Assembly (NCBI GenBank): GCA_017538795.1
Contig: JAFYIE010000007.1
Span: 1-33,202 of the forward strand
Direction: 5' to 3'
DNA: 33,202 nt
DNA from: Bacteroidales bacterium
GTDB taxonomy: Bacteria > Bacteroidota > Bacteroidia > Bacteroidales > F082
Shown here: positions 5,868 through 12,900 of the stretch, piece by piece
Layout of the letters: each line of letters starts with the position of its first letter
Position numbering within the stretch: the first letter of the stretch is position 1
Made by a program: the position numbers and the translations under genes
The notes under the pieces: generated by a model
Databases searched by the model: none
What the model was told of the DNA's origin: nothing
What the model saw: only the letters and a program-made list of their open reading frames with translations

Positions 5868-6371
5868 TTAATTCATCAACCTGCTTTCGCCCCATTTGTA
5901 CTGCGGATAAGCTTTCTTCAGGTCGTTGTAAGAATCCTTTACATCGCTGCCGCCGCTGGTTGCGAAAACTTTTAACGTTTTGCCGCTTAAATCGTGAGCT
6001 TCGATGAAGGTGTTGACGATAGTCGGTGCGGTGTACCACCACACAGGGAAGCCGATCCACACTACGTCGTAGTCGGCGATGTTGTCGCAATGACCTTTTA
6101 TTGCCGGACGTGACGATTTGTCTTTCATCTCAATGGTTGAGCGGGAGTTTTTGTCGCGCCAGTCGAGGTCGGCGGCGGTGTAAGGCACCTCGGGTGTGAT
6201 TTCGTAAAGGTCGGCGTTGAATTCTTTAGCCAGACGTTGTGCAGCGGCCTTTGTTGTGCCGGTTGCCGAAAAGTAAACTACAAGTGTTTTCATGTTTTTA
6301 TCGTTTTTGTTTTGCGCGAATGTCGGGATTCCCAGAATCAGCACGACTGCAATTAATAATAGTTTTTTCAT
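5868..6371 (-). CDS. flavodoxin with an N-terminal signal peptide
   Basis: 167 residues from the MKKLLLIAVV start. This start lies directly after its own -7 box TATCTTTG (6387-6394); longer readings would start upstream of the promoter. Residues 1-20 look like a cleavable signal peptide ending in TFAQ. The flavodoxin domain begins at M27 (MKTLVVYFSATGTTKAAAQ), the FMN phosphate loop being SATGTTK. 'VVWIGFPVWWYTAPTIVNTF' is the second FMN loop, followed by 'FATSGGSDV'. Flavodoxins are normally cytoplasmic electron carriers; if the signal is real this one is periplasmic. An internal start at M27 would give a cytoplasmic form. Confidence 0.88.
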   Translation of the reverse strand: MKKLLLIAVVLILGIPTFAQNKNDKNMKTLVVYFSATGTTKAAAQRLAKEFNADLYEITPEVPYTAADLDWRDKNSRSTIEMKDKSSRPAIKGHCDNIADYDVVWIGFPVWWYTAPTIVNTFIEAHDLSGKTLKVFATSGGSDVKDSYNDLKKAYPQYKWGESRLMN

Positions 6372-6386
6372 GTTAATTATTTTTTG

Positions 6387-6394
6387 CAAAGATA
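6387..6394 (-). promoter_or_regulatory. -7 promoter box TATCTTTG
   Basis: TATCTTTG on the minus strand, immediately after the stop codon of the GNAT-like gene and 15 nt before the ATG at 6371. It supports separate transcription of the flavodoxin and the shorter start. Confidence 0.65.
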
Positions 6395-6877
6395 CTAAAT
6401 ATCCAATTTGTAATACACGCATTCCGCATCGTGGTAAAACTCTTTCGCGCCCCAACGTTGCCAGTATTGATGGGTTTTGAGGCGATGCAGCACTGGAATG
6501 AAGATAAAATCGTAGTTGGCTTTCAACTCGGGCATGATTGACATCAGCATGTCGTAGTTCAAGCGGGTGCCACGATATTTTTCAGCGACGATGAACGAGA
6601 AGACAGCGATATAACGCCGGGTGTTGAGGCTTTTTATCAGCTCAGGCTTGTCTTTTAGAATCTGCGGTGTCTCCTCTTCAATGCGATAATCGCTCATATT
6701 AAGCAATCCTATCACATCACCATTTTCATCTAAAGCTTTGGCACTCAGAGGCCAGTTGAAATGCAGATTTTGCACCCAATCCTCGACTTCAGCGCGGTTG
6801 AAGCCATATTGACGCACCATCCAGTCAACGGTCAACGACGCGTCATCTTCAGTCATTCTTTGTAATATGTACGACAT
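6395..6877 (-). CDS. GNAT-like N-acetyltransferase
   Basis: 160 residues. The N-terminus YILQRMTEDDASLTVDWM resembles the first strand and helix of GNAT enzymes, and 'YIAVFSFIVAEKYRGTRLNY' looks like strand 4 followed by the acetyl-CoA loop, though the Q/RxxGxG/A motif is degenerate (KYRGTR). The end, 'LKTHQYWQRWGAKEFYHDAECVYYKL', fits the usual GNAT C-terminus. The start overlaps the end of the DUF2156 gene by 29 nt; a second ATG at 6856 would shorten the overlap but lose the first strand. Last gene of the peroxide-type operon. The substrate is unknown. Confidence 0.65.
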   Translation of the reverse strand: MSYILQRMTEDDASLTVDWMVRQYGFNRAEVEDWVQNLHFNWPLSAKALDENGDVIGLLNMSDYRIEEETPQILKDKPELIKSLNTRRYIAVFSFIVAEKYRGTRLNYDMLMSIMPELKANYDFIFIPVLHRLKTHQYWQRWGAKEFYHDAECVYYKLDI

Positions 6878-7739
6878 TGTAAGTCAATAGTATTTCAGGG
6901 TGATACGATAGTTTTGCTTGGCGAAGGCCAGGGATTCCCATGTCTTCTTCGCGGTTAAAATAGATATATTGTTCAGGCAGATGCTCGGCGAACTGCTGGT
7001 TGATGATGGCGAAAGCGCCTTCCACATGACGGTCGGCTTTCTCCACGCAGACGTCGAATGTATCTTTTGTGACAGCGGCTCCGTAGGTGAAAGCCACCAT
7101 ACGGCCGTCCACGAAGATGCTTCCACCAATCATGTCGAGGGCGTCCCAATTCGAGAATATGGTCTCCATCACGCGACGCTCGGCAGTAATACTAACGTTA
7201 ACGTTTTTGTCCTCCTGCCAAATTTCCGTAAGTCGGCGGCATTCGTCGAAGAGTTCCGGCGTAAGAGGACGATATTCAAAATCGGGATGCTCGGCGCGGA
7301 AACGATGGATGTGATTACGCTTGGCGTTGAGATGTTTGCCGTGAAGCGTTGCAAGGTCGGTGCGACGGTAGATGTAATCGTATTGATTTCGAATCGGCTC
7401 CACCGAAATCGAGAGTTGAGAATTAAGAGTTAAGAGTTGAGATGCTTGCGAGTCTTCAAGTCCAATTAGGGTCAAATTTCCATTGCTATCTTTTACTAAT
7501 GCTTCAATCAGTTCTAGCGACAAATCTTCTGCCGTGCAGACCATATATGCCCGCTGGCCGTCGAAGGTATAGCGGAGCATTACGGCGTTTTCGAGCACGC
7601 ACACCTCGGTGTAGTACCAAAACTGCCATCCCACAAGGTTGGCAAAGGTGTAGTTACAGTTACGCCGCCCAGCATGAAGCATTACAGCCTGCACTGCCTC
7701 GCGGTCGGAAAGTGTCAGTTGATGAAAAGATAGCGTCAT
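6849..7739 (-). CDS. DUF2156 / phosphatidylglycerol lysyltransferase C-terminal-like protein
   Basis: 296 residues from MTLSFHQL at 7739; an upstream ATG would run into the glutathione peroxidase gene. Features of the DUF2156 double-GNAT fold are an N-terminal half with 'NYTFANLVGWQFWYY', and a C-terminal half with 'KRNHIHRFRAEHPDFEYRPL', 'GGSIFVDGRMVAFTYGAAV', 'EGAFAIINQQFAEHL' and 'YINFNREEDMG'-like 'YFNREEDMGIPGLRQAK'. The family relates to MprF aminoacyl-transferase domains, but no flippase part is present, so the acceptor is unknown. Odd: residues LLTLNSQLS are encoded by a four-unit period-7 repeat (7414-7441). Confidence 0.85.
   Translation of the reverse strand: MTLSFHQLTLSDREAVQAVMLHAGRRNCNYTFANLVGWQFWYYTEVCVLENAVMLRYTFDGQRAYMVCTAEDLSLELIEALVKDSNGNLTLIGLEDSQASQLLTLNSQLSISVEPIRNQYDYIYRRTDLATLHGKHLNAKRNHIHRFRAEHPDFEYRPLTPELFDECRRLTEIWQEDKNVNVSITAERRVMETIFSNWDALDMIGGSIFVDGRMVAFTYGAAVTKDTFDVCVEKADRHVEGAFAIINQQFAEHLPEQYIYFNREEDMGIPGLRQAKLSYHPEILLTYNVVHITKND
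7414..7441. repeat. period-7 tandem repeat inside a coding region
   Basis: Four heptamers: AGTTGAG, AATTAAG, AGTTAAG, AGTTGAG. They lie inside the DUF2156 gene and are translated as a LLTLNSQLS-type loop between its two halves. The other members of this repeat family in the window lie between genes or at their ends. Confidence 0.8.
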
Positions 7740-7746
7740 CAGTTTT

Positions 7747-8292
7747 TTATCCCAGCATCTCCTGAACGTCTTTCTCGAAATCCTTCGGCTCGGTGGTTGG
7801 GGCAAAACGCTTGATGACACTGCCGTCCTTCGAGATGAGAAATTTGGTGAAGTTCCAGAGGATGTCGCCCTCTTTCTTCGCAGTCTTGCTGAGGCCTTTG
7901 AGCATGGTGTGAGTGGCCTTTGCCTTCAAGCCTTTATATTCCTCTTTCGGAGCCTGCGACTTCAGATATTCGAAGATAGGATGTGCCTCTTCGCCGTTTA
8001 CGTCTATTTTCTTCATCAGCTGGAATGTGACGCCGTGGTTGATGCGGCAGAACTCAGCAATTTCCTCATCTGAACCTGGCTCCTGGTGTGCGAACTGGTC
8101 GCAAGGGAAGCCGATGATGACCAATCCCTGGTCTTTGTACTTCTGATAGAGCTCTTCGAGTCCGTCGTACTGCGGAGTGAATCCGCATTTCGATGCGGTG
8201 TTGACAATCATCAGGACTTTGCCTTCAAACTGGCTGAAGTCCATCTCCTCGCCACGGTTGGTGAGGGCTTTGAAGTTATAGATTGTTGCCAT
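7747..8292 (-). CDS. glutathione peroxidase family thiol peroxidase
   Basis: 181 residues, the normal family length. The peroxidatic Cys36 is in NTASKCGFTPQ; the second signature is GFPCDQF (usually FPCNQF) with the resolving-type Cys, and 'WNFTKFLISKDG' supplies the conserved Trp. Enzymes of this Cys type usually use thioredoxin rather than glutathione to reduce H2O2 or organic hydroperoxides, and there is no signal peptide. It lies 2 nt after the ferritin-like gene and 7 nt before the DUF2156 gene, within an operon headed by an OhrR-like sensor, which fits organic peroxide defence. Confidence 0.95.
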   Translation of the reverse strand: MATIYNFKALTNRGEEMDFSQFEGKVLMIVNTASKCGFTPQYDGLEELYQKYKDQGLVIIGFPCDQFAHQEPGSDEEIAEFCRINHGVTFQLMKKIDVNGEEAHPIFEYLKSQAPKEEYKGLKAKATHTMLKGLSKTAKKEGDILWNFTKFLISKDGSVIKRFAPTTEPKDFEKDVQEMLG

Positions 8293-8294
8293 AA

Positions 8295-8750
8295 TTACAT
8301 CTGCTTGATAAGCCAGTTCTGATAGCCGATCTTCTCGATGAGCTCGAGCTGTTCCTCGCTCCAGTATTGGTCTTCCTCTTCATCGAGCAAGTAGGCTTTC
8401 AGCATGTCGTAAGTTGTAGGGTCGTCGGTCAGAGTTGCCATGCAATTGCGAAGGATTTCCACGCCTTTCACTTGGATGGCGAGGTCGGCTTTGACATATT
8501 CCATAGGGTCGCAAATAAGCTCGCGAGCCTCGTGTTTCTCAACTTTCGGGCAGCCGCCAAGGTCGATAATGCGATCGATGAATTTCTCAACCCATTCCAT
8601 CTCCTCATTGAAGTGGCCGATGTATTTTTCGCCAAGCTTGCTGAAGCTTTCCGAGTTGAAGATCTGTCCCTGTACTTTGTGTACAAATGCGCCTTCTGAA
8701 AGGCCTGTCACGAAGAATTGCAATGCTTCAATTGATTTCTGTTTTTCCAT
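8295..8750 (-). CDS. ferritin-like (bacterioferritin/Dps-type) protein
   Basis: 151 residues, all helical. The pattern 'YIGHFNEEMEWVEKFIDRIIDLGGCPKVE' matches the second helix of bacterioferritins (E..H/E..E....RI..L.G.P). Further acidic residues occur in the last two helices (EILRN, LLDEEEDQYWSEEQLELIEKIG), including the E-D-EE-Y-W arrangement seen in di-iron sites. It probably stores or oxidises iron, limiting Fenton chemistry during peroxide stress. No haem-ligand Met can be assigned with confidence. Second gene of the operon led by the OhrR-like regulator (21-nt gap). Confidence 0.85.
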   Translation of the reverse strand: MEKQKSIEALQFFVTGLSEGAFVHKVQGQIFNSESFSKLGEKYIGHFNEEMEWVEKFIDRIIDLGGCPKVEKHEARELICDPMEYVKADLAIQVKGVEILRNCMATLTDDPTTYDMLKAYLLDEEEDQYWSEEQLELIEKIGYQNWLIKQM

Positions 8751-8771
8751 AATGTCAGATTTTTAAGTTAG

Positions 8772-9221
8772 TTATTTATTAAGTTTAGATAATTTTTCGA
8801 TTAGTTTGTCGATGGCAGGAACCATTTGAAAGATTTCTTCCTCTTCGCCCGATTTCAGAGCCATATCCTTGCGTATATGTTCATGGATGTCAACTGCTTT
8901 TTCCTGCATCGCGCGTCCTTTGTCGGTAAGCGAGACGATACGCTTGCGTGTGTCGAATTCACCTTTTGTGCGGGTGATGAGGCCTGCTCTCTCCATGCGC
9001 TGAAGCAGCGGAGTGACGGTGTTGGTTTCCAGCAGCAGACGTTTGGCGATATCGCATACAGGTTGTTTATCTTGCTCCCAAAGCACCACCAATACAAGAT
9101 ATTGCGGATAGGTCAGGTCGAGCGGGTCGAGATAAGGATAATATGCCCCCATCATTAGGCGCGATGCCGTGTAAAGACGGAAACAAAGCTGGTTTTCCAA
9201 TTTAAGCTGGTCGTATGCCAT
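8772..9221 (-). CDS. OhrR-like MarR family peroxide sensor
   Basis: 149 residues from MAYDQLKLENQLCF; the upstream ATG at 9248 is part of the promoter region. Cys13 within 'LENQLCFRLYTASR' corresponds to the reactive cysteine of OhrR, which oxidises on contact with organic hydroperoxides and releases DNA. The Tyr residues just after it (AYYPYLDPLDLTYPQYLVL) are also typical. The winged helix follows: 'VCDIAKRLLLETNTVTPLLQRMERAGLI' and the wing TRTKGEFDTRKRIVSLT. It heads an operon with ferritin-like, glutathione peroxidase, DUF2156 and GNAT genes. Two palindromic operators flank its -7 box, so it probably represses itself and the operon. Confidence 0.92.
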   Translation of the reverse strand: MAYDQLKLENQLCFRLYTASRLMMGAYYPYLDPLDLTYPQYLVLVVLWEQDKQPVCDIAKRLLLETNTVTPLLQRMERAGLITRTKGEFDTRKRIVSLTDKGRAMQEKAVDIHEHIRKDMALKSGEEEEIFQMVPAIDKLIEKLSKLNK

Positions 9222-9230
9222 ATCAAATTT

Positions 9231-9281
9231 ATATCGTTTGCGATGCAAAATTACAAAATATTTTTATATCGTGAACGATAT
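9231..9281 (-). promoter_or_regulatory. ohrR-like promoter with two palindromic operators
   Basis: A perfect palindrome ATATCGT-GA-ACGATAT at 9266-9281 and a second, imperfect copy ATATCGT-TT-GCGATGC at 9231-9246. Between them on the minus strand is the -7 box TAATTTTG (complement of 9246-9253). This arrangement suits repression by the MarR protein. The upstream palindrome also sits just before the divergent small gene at 9341. Confidence 0.75.
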
Positions 9282-9310
9282 TTTTAAAAAATTTTCAAAA
9301 AAAATATAAC

Positions 9311-9318
9311 TAATTTTG
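9311..9318 (+). promoter_or_regulatory. -7 promoter box TAATTTTG
   Basis: TAATTTTG 22 nt before the ATG at 9341. No clear TTG at the -33 distance; the OhrR-type palindrome ends 29 nt upstream, so the small gene might share that control. Confidence 0.55.
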
Positions 9319-9340
9319 CGAAGTTAATAACGTTTATTTT

Positions 9341-9556
9341 ATGAAAAAAGTCGTCTTTTCCCTGATATTATTGTGCTGCTGCATGGCATGCTTCGCCGTT
9401 GAACCTGTTGAAGTTATGGTGCTGATGAAAGCCCGTTACGACCGCGTCGTCAACACCGATTTCGACAACTTATCGCCAGGCATCTACCTGATACAATACC
9501 GTCAAGGCACTCAGCTGAAAACGAAAAAGGTTGTTGTCAGAGATGTTAAAAAATAA
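9341..9556 (+). CDS. 71-residue secreted protein resembling an isolated T9SS tail
   Basis: MKKVVFSLILLCCCMACFAV is a signal peptide; Cys17 in MACF is a poor lipobox. Only about 50 residues remain. The second half, 'DNLSPGIYLIQYRQGTQL' then KTKKVVVRDVKK, has the GIY-L-x-strand-KKVVV form of the last two strands of a T9SS type A C-terminal domain. It has its own promoter and is followed directly by a perfect hairpin, so it looks like a real transcription unit. It could be a decayed remnant of a larger cargo protein or a free-standing tail-like peptide. Function unknown. Confidence 0.7.
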   Translation: MKKVVFSLILLCCCMACFAVEPVEVMVLMKARYDRVVNTDFDNLSPGIYLIQYRQGTQLKTKKVVVRDVKK

Positions 9557-9576
9557 AGCCCGCATTGCTGCGGGCT
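9557..9576. terminator. perfect hairpin after the small secreted protein
   Basis: AGCCCGCA-TTGC-TGCGGGCT begins on the base after the stop codon: 8-bp GC-rich stem and a tetraloop. It lacks an immediate T run on the plus strand, so termination is probable, not certain. Confidence 0.65.
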
Positions 9577-9644
9577 GAACTGCACAAAGCAAAAAGCCAT
9601 TTTGAAGTTAGAAAAAACGCTTCATGCAGTGTGGTGTTTAGCCA

Positions 9645-9905
9645 TTAGCTGCGTTTCTTACGGGCTACAGCATAGCCGGCACCGAGGGCGGTGAGGATTA
9701 ACAAACCGCTGCCGAGAGGAGCTTCTTGGTCATCTCCATATTCTCCAGGATTTCCGCCAGGAATTACAGGTGTTATGTTACTAATAGTGTTGCCTGTGCG
9801 GTCACCCATGCCGTTGTCCCAGTTCTTGAAGAAGCCGTCTGATTGGGCGGTTGCGGTTAAACCAAACGTTAAAACTATTGCTATTGCGAATAATATCTTT
9901 TTCAT
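9645..9905 (-). CDS. small secreted protein with PLGSG-hydrophobic-KKR tail (copy 1)
   Basis: 86 residues: signal peptide ending in TATAQ, the segment SDGFF, a Gly/Pro/Asn-rich low-complexity middle, then EAPLGSGLLILTALGAGYA and the basic end RKKRS. The PLGSG motif, hydrophobic helix and basic end form a tripartite C-terminal signal like those recognised by exosortase- or sortase-type systems; related Bacteroidota tails have been catalogued under PID-CTERM-like names. It starts 21 nt after the 1423-residue T9SS protein in the same direction, so the two are probably co-transcribed. A second protein with the same ends is at 15808-16053. Confidence 0.85.
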   Translation of the reverse strand: MKKILFAIAIVLTFGLTATAQSDGFFKNWDNGMGDRTGNTISNITPVIPGGNPGEYGDDQEAPLGSGLLILTALGAGYAVARKKRS

Positions 9906-9926
9906 TGTATTTTCCTCCTTATTTTA

Positions 9927-12900
9927 TTATTTAACAACAATTTTCTGCGTCTTATCATTCAACTTGAAGATGTAAACGCCATGCATTGACGGAGCGGTTA
10001 TCGTTGTTTCGCCGCTTACACGCACTGTCGAAACCCTGCGTCCCATCACATCGAAAATCTGAAGTTCACCTTCACCGTTGACAATGATGTCTGAGCCGTT
10101 TTGCCAAGCAAATGTTGAGCTCTCAAAGCCAGCCGGGTTCTCAGAGTACTCTAATCTGACAATAAATCTGTTCTCGTTGTCCTGCTTCGAAGCAATGAAT
10201 GAATATTCACCTTCAAGAAGCATATCCACATCTTCACCTGTAAGCCTGTCGATGACATGCAGATAGCTGTAGTTACCTTTTGTTTTGCAGCTCAAAGTAT
10301 ATTTGCCTGTTGTCATCGCCTTGAAGTTAAGCTCGAACGCCTTGGTGTCGTCGTTCATCATCGCGATAGCGAAGTTCTCGTCGTTCTGTGGGATGTAAAG
10401 CATCGGAACATCCTGGTTACGATGGCTGATCTTGTTCAAGCCATGACCTTCATCAAACATCGCATATGTAACATCCGAGTATTCCGAGTTCCCCACCGTA
10501 AACATGATGTTGTCGTGGTTGGCTTTTGCAGAAGCGTTGGTGTAGGTAACGTCTAATTTTTTCCCATCTCCAGTTGAATTAGCCTGAACAAGAATACCTG
10601 CGCCTGGTGCTATTGCGACATCATCATCTCTAACGCTCCATGCACCACCATCTAAAACGTAGTATCCTGTTTCGAGATATGTGTTCGAAATGGCCACACC
10701 TTTATATATATCCATCTGATAAGGGTTTCCTACGAAGTTGAAACCGATGATGCTTGGGTCGCTACCACTTCTTGAAAGAGTGTAGTCTGAAATGTCTGAA
10801 GTATTGAGAGCGCCTTCTATGGTGATATCCATTGTGGCTGCGTTACGGTAGAGGTAACCTCGGCTGTTTGTGAGATTTGCAAAGTAGCTTGTGTGAGCTT
10901 TGTAGTTTACCCATTCTTTGTCAGCCGACTCGTCGTACATATACAAATCGTATGTTCCCGTGATGAGGTTTGTGTTTCCGATAGCAGGGGTGTTGATTGT
11001 TGAAGCAAATGCCTCCCAAGCTGCTGCTTTCGTGTTGCCTGTGACATGTCTTTTCACTGTGGCGTTAACTGAAGCGTCTTCAGGAAGAATGATTTGACCG
11101 CCGTCTTCGATGATGAGGGTTCCGCCATCTTCAATAGTTAAATAATTTCCAGCATCTAATATTCCTCCATCTTCAATTGTAAGCGTTTGACCTGATTCGA
11201 TAATTGCTGGAGCATTAAGCGTGACTGTTGTATTGATATCCACATCATCATCAATAATTCGGGTGAATTTCCTGGCAACAGATTTTGTAAACACTACAAC
11301 CACACTACTGGTTTTTCCTGTTTCGCCACCAACAATTGTTTTGAAATAGCCTTTGCCAGTGCCGGCATCACCAGAACTCGGTTGTGCCGTTGTACCATAA
11401 TAGGTAGTGAATGAGCCTGCAGTAGATGTTACTATAACAGATTTTACAGTTCCTAAATCAGTGCTATTATATAAATATCCAGCACTTTTCTGCCATTGCA
11501 TTAAACTACTACTCTGTTGTATTTGATAAGAATAGCATGTAACACTCATTGTTTCTCCTGTTGCTGCCGTTGCTGTTTTGTTTTTAGTATAACCATTGTT
11601 AATTGCATAACTCTCTGTTGTAAAATCATCTTTATCTATTGTAAAACTAAATGTAGCAGGTTTTGTTCCTGAGAAAACAGCATAAAGATTTGTCGCTCCA
11701 GCAGGAGTGTACGTGCCTGTATAAAGTGTGCTCAAGTCTTCCTCATTATCAGTCCATCCTGCAAATGTAAATCCAGACGGAACATAAGCAGAAATATCAC
11801 CTGCTGTTTTCAATGTCATTTCATCGCCTTCTGTAACATTGACAGTTGCTAATAAAGCGCCATTAACGTAATATTTTACATCGACTTTTTCAATTGCTCT
11901 AGTTGTAGCACTGACAGTAACAGCATAATCCGGCATCGTGAAAGTATTACTTGTCACAGTAACCTTTGTTGCCGGAGTGTCTGTTTTATATACATTCCAC
12001 TCATCAATAATATAATCTGCACTTGGTGTGGATGCCAATGTTACTGTAACACCTGGTTTCACATAGGCACTGCCATCTTCATCTATAGCAGATTGGCCTG
12101 ATGGTGTTGCTGTGTTGGTAATATTTGCAACAGTTGCAACGTCTAATTGATATGTGTTAGTTTTTTTGTAAAGATAAGGTTTTGTACCAGTACCAGTTGC
12201 ATAACTAGCCCAACCTGTACCTTCATTTCTCCTCAAAAATTTGTTATTGGGGTCAGTACCTTGACTACGAGCATAATTAATAAAATTGTAAACCCCATTA
12301 TCTACTTCTACAGTCCATTTTGCATTGTTAGTGACACTTGACAACAAATCAGCAGTGTTTTTCGCTGTCTTACTTCCTGCATATTTCTTTTCATCAACGT
12401 TATATATTGTCCAATATGAAGTTTCGCTTATATTTGCAATATGCCATGTAACATCTGCCTCTGTGGTGGCATTGGCAATCACCATATCATTACCGCTCAC
12501 ATAAATATTTGTTGTTTGATTTGCAAATTTATCTGTATTAGAACCTTGAAGGGCATTTTTCATTGCGGCACCATCTGTAGCATAAATTACATAATCGCCT
12601 TCAGCAATATCGCCAGTATATTTTACAAAAGCATTGCCAACTGTGCCGCTAATAGTAACGTTATATTCCGGAACAGTGAATTTGTTGTCCGTAACAGTTA
12701 CTTTTGTTCCTGTCTCACCAGTTTTATAAACATCCCAAACAATGCCTTTACCTGCGGCAAGACCATCAGCTCTTAATGTAATTTCTGTGCCATAAGCGAC
12801 ACTAGCATTTCCACTTTCAGCAATTACGTTGTTTCCGTAAACAGCAGTGATAATCTCACTTGCACTACCTATAGAAGCAACTATAACAGTGTGTTTTCCA

